A stretch of 52,161 nucleotides of DNA from a bacterium (GCA_018780265.1 JADMJV010000044.1:1-52161); one strand, 5' to 3'. Counted from the stretch's first letter, positions 1-8,379 are shown. A program made the numbers and translations. The notes: generated from the letters alone by a model not told the origin.

Positions 1-1
1 G

Positions 2-67
2 TCGAGCATTGACGTGGATGACGCCGTGAAGGACTTCGAACTGCAGACCGCCTACGAAATCGTCTAA
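2..67 (+). CDS. C-terminal end of an unidentified gene
   Basis: The window opens inside a reading frame that closes with TAA at 65-67. Only the last 21 residues are visible: an acidic stretch (SIDVDDAVKDFE) and then LQTAYEIV. A strong factor-independent terminator begins 3 bp after the stop, which supports a genuine gene end. The fragment is too short for me to recognise a family. Confidence 0.55.
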   Translation, partial: SSIDVDDAVKDFELQTAYEIV

Positions 68-70
68 TCG

Positions 71-101
71 AAAAAGCGCCGAATCCATTTGGCGCTTTTT
101 T
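71..101 (+). terminator. Factor-independent terminator, symmetric
   Basis: AAAAAGCGCC and GGCGCTTTTTT are perfect complements. The stem can extend through GAA/TTT (one G-U pair) around a TCCA tetraloop. A-tracts and T-tracts flank the stem, so it should work in both directions. It closes the gene ending at 67 and overlaps the apparent 5' end of the integrase frame, an argument against that frame having an intact start. Confidence 0.9.
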
Positions 102-1213
102 CATTGGTTCAGTGGCCACCCTATTTAAGCCATTTACGGCCATCCAGATGGAGCGCCAACAACAACAAGACAGTCCACGGCACCCGCAAGGAAGCCCAGA
201 GCTACCTGAACGGCGTCTTGCGCGACCAGGACCTGGGCCGCTTTGTCGAGCCGACCAAACTTCAGTTGGAGGCCTTCCTGGACCGCTGGCTGGAAGAGGT
301 GGCCAAGCCCAAGCTGCGCGAGGTGACCTACGACCATTACAGCGACCTGGTCAGACTCTACGTTCGTGGTCGCCCGATTGGCAGAAAGCTGCTCAGCGAG
401 TTGACGCCGTTCGTCATTCAGGAATACTACGCTGAGCTGCGCAAGCAAAATCTGGGCATACCTTCGCTAAAGAAATTTCACGTCGTGATATCGTCCAGTC
501 TCGATCAGGCCATTCGTTGGGGTCTTCTTCAACACAACCCCGCCAAAAGCGTGGAGGTGCCGCGACTTCGAGGCAAGTTGAGAGAGGAAAAGTTGCGCGT
601 CATCGGTGACCAGGACCAGGCCCAGAAGTTTCTCCAAGCCGCGCTGGAAGAGCCCAATGGCCTGGTCTTCATCCTGGCGCTCTCCGCGGGGCTTCGGCCG
701 GGCGAGTATTTGGCGCTGACCTGGTCGGACCTCGACCTGGACCAGGAGCGACTCGTGGTCCAGCGGTCTCTGTTCAGGATGCGTAAGGGTGGCTGGCGCT
801 TCGAACCACCCAAAACCAAAGGCAGTCACCGCACCGTGACCTTACCGACCGGGCTGGTCGAACTGTTACGCGCTCACAAAGCCAGCCAACCCCCGGTCAG
901 CCCTCAGAAAGCCGACCTGGTCTTTCGGACCCTGGACGGTGAGCCATTGCACGCCGGCCCGCTACGTCGAACCGACTTGCGCAGGCTCTTAAAGAAAGCG
1001 GGATTGGACGAGCGGCTTCACCTCTATTCACTTCGACACTCGCAGGCCACCATCATGCTGCAGGCTGGCGTCAACCCCAAGGTCATGGCCGAGAGACTTG
1101 GCCATTGTAGTGTACAGCTTACACTTGACGTCTATTCGCACGTCATACCGACCATGCAGCGTGACGTGGCCAGCAAGATTGACGGCATTCTCTTTGAGGA
1201 CACCCGAGATTAG
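89..1213 (+). CDS. Tyrosine recombinase/phage-type integrase, N-terminus missing
   Basis: A site-specific recombinase of the phage integrase family. The catalytic set is visible: Arg203 (GLRPGE), Lys near 242-244 (PKTKGS), Arg316 in the HxxR box, His339 (LGH) and nucleophile Tyr349 (DVYSH). The first HxxR histidine is replaced by Tyr313 (LYSLRHS), a tolerated variation in some integrases. The SAM-like core-binding domain runs over about residues 55-155. The usual N-terminal AP2-like arm-binding domain is cut: only its last turn (TVHGTRKEAQSYL) remains, and the preceding 25 residues look like non-coding translation. The only start available is a TTG at 89 inside the terminator hairpin, and there is no in-frame ATG before residue 231. 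I read this as a truncated, probably inactive integrase at an old recombination junction. Confidence 0.8.
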   Translation: MALFSLVQWPPYLSHLRPSRWSANNNKTVHGTRKEAQSYLNGVLRDQDLGRFVEPTKLQLEAFLDRWLEEVAKPKLREVTYDHYSDLVRLYVRGRPIGRKLLSELTPFVIQEYYAELRKQNLGIPSLKKFHVVISSSLDQAIRWGLLQHNPAKSVEVPRLRGKLREEKLRVIGDQDQAQKFLQAALEEPNGLVFILALSAGLRPGEYLALTWSDLDLDQERLVVQRSLFRMRKGGWRFEPPKTKGSHRTVTLPTGLVELLRAHKASQPPVSPQKADLVFRTLDGEPLHAGPLRRTDLRRLLKKAGLDERLHLYSLRHSQATIMLQAGVNPKVMAERLGHCSVQLTLDVYSHVIPTMQRDVASKIDGILFEDTRD

Positions 1214-1652
1214 GTCCGGCGTGAGCCGGACCCTGGCACCAAACTCTCGCGTACGGTTCTTTCGCCCGGCATCAACCCGACCATCGCCTGCGGTTCTCCC
1301 GCCCTTGGCTCTCAACTATCCGGGGTCTGGGGCGGAGCCCCAGTAAAAATCAAAGATTTAAAATCGTAGTCCCTCGTCCCCTGTGGGCAGGGTGGGAAGG
1401 CCCCGGCACCAACCCTCGCCTTCGGCACCCGGCCCTGTTCGGGGACTTTCCACGCTGTCCAATGCCAACTAACTACCGCCTGGCACCTGCCTTGTTCCGC
1501 ATTGCGGCCCCTGGGTTCCTTGGCCTCAAACGGACTCGACCATGACGCGTAAAGACGTCCTTGGTGGGTAAGCGCAAGCCAATTTCCGCGAAATTGGGCG
1601 AGCTCCGATGAGACAGGACGAGAAGCCCGAGCTGCCAGACCAGATGACCCTG
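1214..1652. other. Non-coding stretch with three hairpins
   Basis: I find no credible gene here. It holds three perfect inverted repeats. GTCCGGC/GCCGGAC at 1214-1231 (loop GTGA) starts directly at the integrase stop codon. CTGGGGC/GCCCCAG lies at 1327-1343 (loop GGA). CCAATTTC/GAAATTGG lies at 1579-1597 (loop CGC). None is followed by a convincing U-tract, so they are stem-loops of unknown role rather than clear intrinsic terminators. Confidence 0.6.
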
Positions 1653-2058
1653 CTACCGGCGCGACGGCAGGTGCTCTGATAAAATCTCTTCAATTGCGCG
1701 TCGGTGCTTCTCGGAATCGTATGGTATCTCATTTTGGATGACCGAAAAGGCCTGGTGAACCATCGGTATCGCCAGGAGGTGACGCACGTCATGGGGGTGG
1801 ATGCCGGCACGCTCCAGTCGTAACGCAGCTTCAGCGACAAATTCGGGGTCGCGGGCGCGAATCTGCTGTTCGACCATCAGGTGCAATTGCATGCATAAGG
1901 GGATTGACTTCCTGGCCGTCCTCCACCACAAGTTCTCCACGCTCCAGGGCCCGTCGATACTGAGGGTGCCTGCGAGCCAGCTCCTGATACAATTCGCCAG
2001 CATTGTCAGCCCGGATCGGCAGCCAGGCGTTGGACTTTCGGTCGCTTCTCTTTTTCAC
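1653..2058 (-). pseudogene. DUF1841 family protein, frameshifted
   Basis: Two overlapping frames together give one DUF1841-like protein of about 135 residues. The 5' frame runs from a GTG at 2058 (SD GGGAGG, 5-nt spacer) to the VNPLMH motif. The 3' frame resumes at QLHLMVEQQI and runs through a helical C-terminus (ERAGIHPHDVRH) to a TAG at 1653-1655. The family's conserved NPxxHxxxH motif is split at the junction near 1895. Two missing bases would restore the HxxxH spacing, so the break is not a simple homopolymer slip. The function of DUF1841 is unknown. I treat it as a decayed gene, though an assembly error cannot be excluded. Confidence 0.6.
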
Positions 2059-2142
2059 GGTGCCTCCCAAAGTTGCCCATTCCTCTTCTTCACCAGTTGT
2101 CCCCCACACCTGGCATGCGAATGACTGACCCACTATCTGCAA

Positions 2143-2258
2143 TTATCCGGCCCGGGGTCGGAAGCGACGGGTCAGGTAAGCAATTGCTTGCTGTCGCGGG
2201 GATCATGGCGTTCCAGGACGTCCTGGACTTGGGCATCATAGGCTTCAGGAGTCAGCAG
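2143..2258 (-). pseudogene. Short decayed coding fragment
   Basis: On the minus strand the series LLTPEAYDAQVQDVLERHD... reads like real protein and meets TGA about 28 codons in. One frame over it continues as AIAYLTRRFRPRAG and ends in TAA at 2143-2145. Joined, the pieces would form the C-terminus of a small gene broken by an indel. An in-frame TAA sits just upstream at 2259-2261, so no start is left. The family is unrecognised and the call is tentative. Confidence 0.3.
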
Positions 2259-2292
2259 TTACAGCACTACCTGCGAAAGTGACTTTGCTGTT

Positions 2293-3126
2293 TCATATAG
2301 TTGAGGCAGGGGACAGCCCCAGCCTTTCCCGTTCCGCGATGCGTTGCAAAATTCCACCCACGGTCACGTCGAGTTGGCTGCCTGAAGTATAGTCCGCTGG
2401 AGCCACATAGTTGCACCTGTCGGCCGAGATGAGCTTGTGGATGGTCGCTTTTCGTTCAGCAAATTTTTCAGGGTCGAATACTGCCACGGCGTAACCGCCC
2501 TGATGGCGGACCATCTTCATGGCCGGCACGTCGGTTTCTCCGTCACCGATGAAGACCATCCGCTCGAAGGGGAGCGGGCGGTGTTCGGGATGGGTCCACT
2601 CATTGATGGAACGATTGTCCCAGGTAGACTCGATGCCTTTATTGATCCTGAACAGAAACTGGGTCTTGGTCGTGTAATTGATGGCCACGCCGGGCCAGAC
2701 CGCGGTTCCGTCTTCATAAATGAAGCGCGACGCGTAGACTTGGCGAAATTCCTTGAAAATTGGACATCCCTCGATCATCTCGTGGAGCCCCGAGCTGATA
2801 ACGTAATGCTCCAGGTCTAAGGAAAGTCCAGCGGCAAACTGGTTGACTCTAGCGAACCAATCCGAAACGCCGGCGAAGAGCGGAATCCTGGCCCCTAATT
2901 CGTTGAGTGATTGTCGGGTGATGGAGTGCCCCTTGACTGCTGCCGCCTGCAACATCAAACGCATATAGGTGAGAACTTCGTCCGCGTCGTGAAGTCTCGC
3001 GAATTCCTTCGTTTTCGGCCAGAACTCTTCTTTGGTTGAACCGACGGAGGTGATGAAGCCGTGCTCCTGCATATTTCCGGGAGCGAGCGTTCCATCAAAA
3101 TCATACACGATGGCTGCCTTGTGCAT
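2293..3126 (-). CDS. HAD-superfamily hydrolase (phosphatase)
   Basis: A haloacid-dehalogenase-fold phosphohydrolase of 277 residues, counted from an ATG at 3126 (MHKAAIVYDFDGT). I prefer this start because motif I should lie at the N-terminus and because the longer upstream frame runs into the 5' part of the divergent HD gene. Motif I is DFDGTL with Asp9 as nucleophile and Asp11 as general acid. Motif II is ISSG after the cap, and motif IV is FIGDGETDVPAM with the Mg2+ aspartates. The cap between motifs I and II is helical and about 110 residues long, like the phosphoserine phosphatase-type branch. The substrate cannot be told. It is divergent from the HD phosphohydrolase gene, sharing a roughly 135-bp intergenic region. 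Confidence 0.8.
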   Translation of the reverse strand: MHKAAIVYDFDGTLAPGNMQEHGFITSVGSTKEEFWPKTKEFARLHDADEVLTYMRLMLQAAAVKGHSITRQSLNELGARIPLFAGVSDWFARVNQFAAGLSLDLEHYVISSGLHEMIEGCPIFKEFRQVYASRFIYEDGTAVWPGVAINYTTKTQFLFRINKGIESTWDNRSINEWTHPEHRPLPFERMVFIGDGETDVPAMKMVRHQGGYAVAVFDPEKFAERKATIHKLISADRCNYVAPADYTSGSQLDVTVGGILQRIAERERLGLSPASTI

Positions 3127-3261
3127 GGGCGCGACTTCCCTGCCAGGGCTTGGTTTCTCCTTCGCGGCCCGTCGATTTTGCACGTAGCGCCGGATTTGTT
3201 CGCGTTGTTCGACAGGGTTTCGAATTGTTTCGAATAATTTTCGACACCATGTCTTTCTGTC

Positions 3262-4592
3262 TTGAGTGCTTTTCGAATCCGTGACCCGATCCATGTCTTT
3301 GTCGAGCTGTCGGACACCGAACGACACTCGTCGACTCGTTGCCGTTCCAGCGCCTGCGTCACCTGCATCAGTTGGCGACGACCTTTTTGATTTTCCCGAG
3401 CGCGACTCACAAGCGATTTGAACACTGCATCGGCGTGATGGAACTGGCCACCCGGATTTACCGGGTGCTTCGGGCCAATCTTCCCGACAAGTTGAGAACG
3501 GCCTGGAAGTTGGACGACTCGGCCCTGGACTATTGGGAGAAGGTCCTGCGGGTTGCGGCCCTTTGCCACGACTTGGGGCACCTCCCGTTTTCGCACGGTA
3601 TCGAGGGCCTTCTGCCTGCAGGTCGCGACCATGAAGATTTGAGCAGGCAGGTCATTGAGTCGGGCCCTATCCCTGCCATCCTGGAAAGTTGCAGACCCGA
3701 GATCAAGGTCCACGACGTCATCAAGTTGGCACTCGAGAAGGAAAAGGTGGCAAAGGAGAAGCCATCGGCCTGGGAGGAGATCCTGAACCAGGTAATCACC
3801 GGCGAATGCTTTGGTGCGGATCGAATGGACTATCTTCTGCGAGACTCTTATCACCTGGGCGTCTCCCATGGCCACTTCGACCACCACCGGCTGATCGAAT
3901 GCCTTCGGGTTCTGCCGCTTCCTCCTACTCCGGGTGGTGAACGCGGGGGCTATGGGCTGGGAATTGTTCAAGGGGGCATTCAATCTGCGGAAGCGCTGCT
4001 GTTGGCCCGCTACATGATGTTTTCCCAAGTCTACTATCACAAGACGCGCGTCATTTTCGACTACCACTTACAGCAGTTCATCCAGCAATGGTTGGAAGGC
4101 CAAGGAAATAAGAGTCCGGAGAGCCTGTTAAGGCTAACAGATAACGACGTCTTTGTTGCCCTGGAGGCGGCCCGAAGTGATGATCGAGACCCCGGTCACT
4201 CATCTGCGCGTCGTCTGGTTGACCGACAACACTTTCGTTTGATCTATCAGCGCAATCCCGCGGACGACGACCTCAATCCCGAAGCATTCGAAGCCGTCTA
4301 CGCAGGCCTGCGAGAGCGGTATGGTGAGCTCGTCGTCGAGAGAAGGAAGAAGGCTAAGACTCCAGAGGAGCTTCAGGAAAAAGCGAAGGACGTGGACTTC
4401 CCTGTGTTTCAATCAGGAATTTCCGATTCAGTCTCGTCGTTGGCGCTTTCCCAGGTCCTGAAGACCCTTCCCCAAGCCAGTTACGACTACGTCTACGCCT
4501 CACCTGAAATACGCCAAGAAGCCTGCCAGTGGCTTGACGAGAACAAAAGTATGCTGCTATCAAGAAAAGACACGCCTGCGGAGGAAAAATGA
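3262..4592 (+). CDS. HD-domain (dNTPase-like) phosphohydrolase, frameshift near the N-terminus
   Basis: A metal-dependent HD phosphohydrolase of the COG1078/dGTPase-like type. The ligands are visible: His in RFEHCIG, His-Asp in LCHDLGH, and Asp in GADRMDYLLRDSYH. The long frame begins only at TTG 3339 and lacks the family's opening DPIHG-like strand. That strand is present one frame over: DPIHVFVELSDTER at 3283-3324, reachable from a TTG at 3262 (SAFRIRDPIH). The two frames join perfectly if one C is restored near 3326 (CACTC for CACCTC), giving ERHLVDSLPFQRLR. This is either a sequencing indel in CC or a recent mutation. The gene overlaps the next one by 4 bp (ATGA), so the pair is translationally coupled. 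The function is probably nucleotide hydrolysis; the substrate is unknown. Confidence 0.75.
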
Positions 4593-5104
4593 ACCAACAA
4601 GACCGAGAGCTAACCCTGCTTCAACTGATCTCCCAAGTAAGTAAGCGAGGTGAATGGTCGGGGGCATCCTACTTGCAAGCATTAACCTACCTCTTAGAGC
4701 AAGCCACCCAGACCGCCTACCAGTTTGAGCACTATTGGTTTCGCGGAGGACCTTACTCGTCCATTGTTGCGGCGGCTTTGTCCGATCTCCGCGCGGATGG
4801 CCTCATCGCCTACGACTCGGTCGTTCTGCCCGCGGGGCCCGCCTACCGGTGCACTGAAGCAGGGGAGCGGAGAATGGCTTCATGTGATTCCGGCGAAATC
4901 AGCGGTCTTGCCGAATCCTTCTTCTCCCGTCCAGGCGATCAGAGGCTTCTATTGGCAAGGGCTGCCTACGCTATGACTAACCATCATGACAATCCCTTGG
5001 AGTGGCTCGAAGAACTTGGTTTGGAAAGGGATCCGGCCCAGGATGCCCTCGAGGCGGCCCAGGAGTTGTTGGCATCTCGCTGTCGCCCCAAAGTGCCCGC
5101 TTAG
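4589..5104 (+). CDS. YwgA-like small protein coupled to the HD phosphohydrolase
   Basis: 171 residues; the ATG overlaps the HD gene stop. The N-terminal half (LQALTYLLEQATQTAYQFEH, then GGPYSSIVAAALSDLRADGLI) resembles the winged-helix-like fold of the YwgA/DUF4065 group, in which a 'GPYS' turn precedes a helix and a 'GLI' strand. The C-terminal half is helical and unremarkable. In Bacillus a YwgA-type gene neighbours an HD phosphohydrolase gene (ywfO), as I recall, so the pairing here suggests a conserved functional partnership, perhaps regulatory. The homology is judged by eye and needs a profile search. Confidence 0.5.
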   Translation: MNQQDRELTLLQLISQVSKRGEWSGASYLQALTYLLEQATQTAYQFEHYWFRGGPYSSIVAAALSDLRADGLIAYDSVVLPAGPAYRCTEAGERRMASCDSGEISGLAESFFSRPGDQRLLLARAAYAMTNHHDNPLEWLEELGLERDPAQDALEAAQELLASRCRPKVPA

Positions 5105-5136
5105 ACTGCAGGCAAGCCAAGCCGTAAAGTGCACGT

Positions 5137-5157
5137 CCGCGACGGAATCGGTCGCGG
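5137..5157. other. Stem-loop downstream of the HD/YwgA pair
   Basis: CCGCGAC and GTCGCGG form a perfect 7-bp stem with a 7-nt loop, 33 bp after the stop of the YwgA-like gene. A second short dyad (CCTAAA-C-TTTAGG) follows. No U-tract is present, so termination is possible but not proven. Confidence 0.4.
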
Positions 5158-5211
5158 CCCGGCCTAAACTTTAGGGCATGCCCGCCAGGACCCTTGCGTG
5201 ATGATTCCCCC

Positions 5212-5670
5212 CCAGTTACGTCCGGCGGCGTCTCCTTCTCGAGAAACCTGCTCCGCCAGCACCGGGCCTCCGACTATGAGCGCTACGTGGAGTCTTTTCG
5301 TCGCTCCGCCGTCGACGCAACAACCCCCTGCGCGAGCGCCTGCGCCGTCCTGCAGCTGCTTACCGACAAACGTTACCTCGACGTCCAGGTCGGAGCCGAC
5401 TTCAAAGCCAGCGACCTCCTGACCCCCCGACGCTCATCTGTCGCCCTTAGGCGACCTGTCTTTCGGACCCACGAACAAATGGCGCTCCTCTCCCGCCGCT
5501 GCCTGGCCGAAATGCTGTCCGAAGAGAGCGCAACGTGGTGGTCTTCGATGACAGCCTGGTGCACACCGGCCTGCGAGTTGCTGGCAACGGCGTCGAGCAG
5601 CTGTCAAATACTGCTCTGCACCTGCCACCCGGAGCCGCTTCGTGTAGCATCTACCGCACGCGCGGGTGCA
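5212..5670 (+). pseudogene. Fossil of an SMC/YhaN-like ATPase, C-terminal head domain
   Basis: Three frames in succession spell the end of an ABC-type ATPase head. First comes a frame with DYERYVESFRRS and KRYLDVQVGADFKASDLL. Next is LSFG in one frame and HEQMALLSR...LAEMLSEES in another, which corresponds to the signature/D-loop region. Walker B follows one frame over as NVVVFDDSLVHT at 5530-5565. Finally CQILLCTCHPE at about 5603-5635 corresponds to the H-loop strand. At least three indels separate these blocks, so this is genuine decay rather than one sequencing error. No start remains and the N-terminal half is absent. Similar heads occur in SbcC/YhaN-type and RecF-like DNA-repair or defence ATPases. 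Confidence 0.6.
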
Positions 5671-5865
5671 TGAATCTCAGCCTCGGTGACGGGGCAAAAC
5701 TTGTGTGCCAACCTGTGTGCCAACGAGTCAAGACTGACCCAGTTTGCTCATGACCAAGCCAAACTGGCACCCAGAACAAACCATTATTTCACGCCATTTA
5801 CCCCAACCCCGCCCAACACCGACAAACGGCAATTGGCTCATTCGCAATGAGGCTTGCGGGCCTAT

Positions 5866-6462
5866 CTAATCGCTGAAATGAAAGCCAACCAGCAACTTCT
5901 CCAGCTTGGGGAAATTGGCCCCTTTGCGTTCGGCCCTATCCGACAAAGTGATCAGGTAAGCCATATTCTTTTTGGTATTGACCCGTAGGTATGTGCGAAC
6001 CCGGGCCCGGTAGGTCCCCATATTGGCCTCCCACTCCAATCGAAAAAACTTGCGTCCGCCAATCTTGCGGGTCTGCCCCTGAGAGATCATTTTTAGGCCC
6101 TGCATACTGGCTCCCAGACTCCGGACGTTGTGACGCAAAAATTGAACATCGCTGATCGGGGTTGTCAGCGGTTCAGTCACCAGATCGACATTGGCCGTGA
6201 AGGCCGGTTTGACCATCCACTTCCAGGTGACCATAAACTGCAGGCCCATCGTCTTCTGCTGAGTGACCGTCAGGGGAATTTTGGTGTAATTTGCACCCTT
6301 CGTGAGAAACTTGTCCAGAGTCTTGGGATTGGTGACGACTAAAGAATCGGCAGGACCCCGATAGCGAACCCCAATGGCGGTATTGGTAAACAGTTGCCCG
6401 GTGGGACGCGCCAGGCTCTCCAGGCTGAGCAACAGCAGCAAAAACAAGCGTATCCAGGACAT
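5866..6462 (-). CDS. Secreted protein, PsbP/MOG1-like fold suspected
   Basis: 198 residues starting at ATG 6462, with SD-like AAGGG 8 nt upstream. The N-terminus is a typical signal peptide: MSWIRL, seven or more hydrophobic residues, then SLA before RPTG. The mature part alternates strands and helices (GVRYRGPADSLVVT, TTPISDVQFLRHNVRS, GGRKFFRLEWEANMGTYRARVRTYL) in a pattern like the PsbP/MOG1/DUF1795 alpha-beta sandwich: a short N-terminal strand pair, a long helix and a C-terminal sheet ending FPKLEKLLVGFHF. That assignment is by eye. The protein is probably periplasmic; its role is unknown. It is divergent from the next gene. Confidence 0.6.
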   Translation of the reverse strand: MSWIRLFLLLLLSLESLARPTGQLFTNTAIGVRYRGPADSLVVTNPKTLDKFLTKGANYTKIPLTVTQQKTMGLQFMVTWKWMVKPAFTANVDLVTEPLTTPISDVQFLRHNVRSLGASMQGLKMISQGQTRKIGGRKFFRLEWEANMGTYRARVRTYLRVNTKKNMAYLITLSDRAERKGANFPKLEKLLVGFHFSD

Positions 6463-6539
6463 GGCCGTGCCCTTCGCAGTCCCGGTCGGAGTTCCGCCCC
6501 GGCCGCAGGCCTGCCGGAGGCGCCCACGAAAACCCCGGG

Positions 6540-7517
6540 ATGTCCCAAGGCCAGCACTACGAGTTTGCTCACCGCCGCCTTCCCGAAGCATTTTTCGCCG
6601 ATCCCGACGGAATGCGGAGCCTACTCCAAAGTGGCAATGTGGCCGCGCTACGGCAGTTTTGGGACACTTGCCAGGAGGGAAAGGCCCGCTCCAGTGAGGG
6701 CCTCTCCGGTGACTGGATCGAGCGTCAAGGATTGACGCTCGGATTGATCACGCTTCCCGCCCCCCAGGCACCGCCCGAAGCACACTTTGCGGCTTTGATC
6801 TTTGAGCCTCAACCATACCGCTACCTGGTCCTGGAAAAAACCATGGACGGAGGGACCATCCTGGGCGAGTGGAATCCTCGACGCAACTACGGACAGGGCC
6901 CTCCAGCCCAGGCCGACTCCTTTGTGCTGGCCGTTCAAGACCTGCTGCAAAATCCGCCAGAAATGGTCGAGGCCAGGCTGGACGCCGCGGAATTTCAACT
7001 GCAGACAGAAGATCTGCCCAGGTATCTCAAAGCCACTCCAGCCACCCCACTGAAAATTTCTCCCGTCAAAATGGCCCTCTGCCAGTGCGTCTTTTTAGCT
7101 CTGGCCTGCGAAGATTGGTGGCCCCGGGCCTACCAGGCGGCCGGAGCCAGTTGGTGGAGCTTCCGATTCAAGAAAAAGACCCGCCACAACCTGGCCAGTT
7201 TGGTAATGGCGCTGCTCTACCCGGCCGTGCAAGCCAGACAGCCCGACAAAACCCCCGCCCTGGTCATGTCCACCTTTATGCTCTGCGAATACTGGTTTCC
7301 CCTGGGCAAGCCATCTTTAGAGTGGAGCGTGCAGGAAGAGATCATTACGCCACAACGGGTCGCCCAATTTCTGGCCCAGCAGTCGGGGCGGCCCAAGCGA
7401 GCCCCAGGCCTGCTGCCGCTCTTCCCGGAACATCAAAGCCTGATCGGGTTCAGGTTGGATTTCCGCGGGTTTACACGGCCGGAGGAAACTGGAGCAGGTC
7501 GCACAGACACTCGGTAA
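6540..7517 (+). CDS. Uncharacterised 325-residue protein
   Basis: A long frame with good amino-acid composition, starting at an ATG in CCGGGATG. There is no signal peptide or membrane segment. It is rich in Trp, Pro and aromatic residues (EDWWPRAYQ, ASWWSFRFKKK, LCEYWFPLGK). The first 150 residues look like an alpha-beta domain with strands LGLITLP, AALIFEP and RYLVLEKT. I do not recognise a family. It converges on the ATP-grasp operon and its last 47 bp overlap the 3' end of the second ATP-grasp gene on the other strand, so the two may be co-inherited. Confidence 0.6.
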   Translation: MSQGQHYEFAHRRLPEAFFADPDGMRSLLQSGNVAALRQFWDTCQEGKARSSEGLSGDWIERQGLTLGLITLPAPQAPPEAHFAALIFEPQPYRYLVLEKTMDGGTILGEWNPRRNYGQGPPAQADSFVLAVQDLLQNPPEMVEARLDAAEFQLQTEDLPRYLKATPATPLKISPVKMALCQCVFLALACEDWWPRAYQAAGASWWSFRFKKKTRHNLASLVMALLYPAVQARQPDKTPALVMSTFMLCEYWFPLGKPSLEWSVQEEIITPQRVAQFLAQQSGRPKRAPGLLPLFPEHQSLIGFRLDFRGFTRPEETGAGRTDTR

Positions 7518-8379
7518 TGGGTTGGTCGGTTCGCGCCTCATACCAGGTAAAGGCGGGCGACGGGTTGGCCTCAAAACAGACCACTTCGCCTTCTGGAGTA
7601 AAGCGCAGATCGATGCCGGTTAGCCACAGGCCCAGGTTGCGGGCCAACTGCACGCAGCGTTCGGGCCACGGGTCGGGCAGTTCCCATGGGCGAATTTCGG
7701 CCTCCTTGTCGTAGCGATAGTCGCTGCCTTCCGCCTCGATTCGGCAAGGAAAGACCTCGTCACCCACCACGTGGACGCGCACGTCAAATCCTTCTATGGC
7801 CTCCTGCAGTTGGACCGGGCAGTTGGCCAGCGTGTCCAGACGTTCCAGGTCAGCTTCTGTCATTCGCTGCACCATAGAGCGGACATAACTGATGGACTTG
7901 TAAATTACCCGGCCTTCCAGGGCCTCGTAAAAAACCCGCGCGGCATCGGGCAGATTGGTCACCAACGTTTCGGGAGTGCGAAATCCAAACTCCCCAAACA
8001 GGCCTGACTGGTAGGGCTTGGAGGCATTGGATCCGGAGCGCCAGGGGGGATTGACCACCAGACCTCGATGAGCGTTGAGGGCGTTCTGCAGGGCGGTGGC
8101 GCACTCCATCTCGACAAAGCGGCTTTCCTCTTCGCTATAGTCATCCATACCCTGAAACTTGCTAAAGCCGAGTCGGTGATAGATGGAGGCACTGGGCGGA
8201 ATTTCCAACCATTGATCGTCCACTTTGATCTCGAGGCCACCGTCGGGACTGTGGTAAAGGCGAGCGCTGGCCGGCATATGGGCGTTGTCCAGCCACAGCA
8301 GCGGGGCCTTGCGCCGCTGTAGTTCGCCGCAAACTCCGCCAATCATCGACTCTTCTTGGGAGCCAAACACCACAATCAC
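7471..8379 (-). CDS. ATP-grasp ligase, RimK/MvdD-like (catalytic member of a pair)
   Basis: 302 residues, GTG start overlapping the upstream stop by 4 bp. After a pre-ATP-grasp domain (1-105) come NASKPYQ (118-124) and GFRTPETLVTN (132-142). Then the nucleotide-binding Lys161 (VIYKSIS), QEAIEGFDVRVHVVGD (192-207) with Glu193 and Arg201, and DYRYD (220-224). The metal ligands follow: Asp257 (GIDLRF), Glu270 and Asn272 (CFEANPSPAF). These are the hallmarks of ATP-grasp amide/ester ligases, and the C-terminal half closely follows the layout of the microviridin ligases MvdC/MvdD. The enzyme would activate a carboxylate as acyl-phosphate and join it to an amine or hydroxyl. It is the last gene of the operon with the Lys/Glu-repeat protein, which is the obvious candidate substrate. 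Confidence 0.85.
   Translation of the reverse strand: MIVVFGSQEESMIGGVCGELQRRKAPLLWLDNAHMPASARLYHSPDGGLEIKVDDQWLEIPPSASIYHRLGFSKFQGMDDYSEEESRFVEMECATALQNALNAHRGLVVNPPWRSGSNASKPYQSGLFGEFGFRTPETLVTNLPDAARVFYEALEGRVIYKSISYVRSMVQRMTEADLERLDTLANCPVQLQEAIEGFDVRVHVVGDEVFPCRIEAEGSDYRYDKEAEIRPWELPDPWPERCVQLARNLGLWLTGIDLRFTPEGEVVCFEANPSPAFTWYEARTDQPITECLCDLLQFPPAV

Noticed and set aside
1327..1343. GC-rich hairpin as an intrinsic terminator for the integrase
   Set aside because: It is followed by AGTAAAAATC rather than a U-tract on the plus strand, and lies over 100 bp after the stop; kept only as a stem-loop.
2955..4067. Minus-strand frame of 370 codons across the HD gene
   Set aside because: A shadow of the HD phosphohydrolase, which has all its metal ligands on the plus strand.
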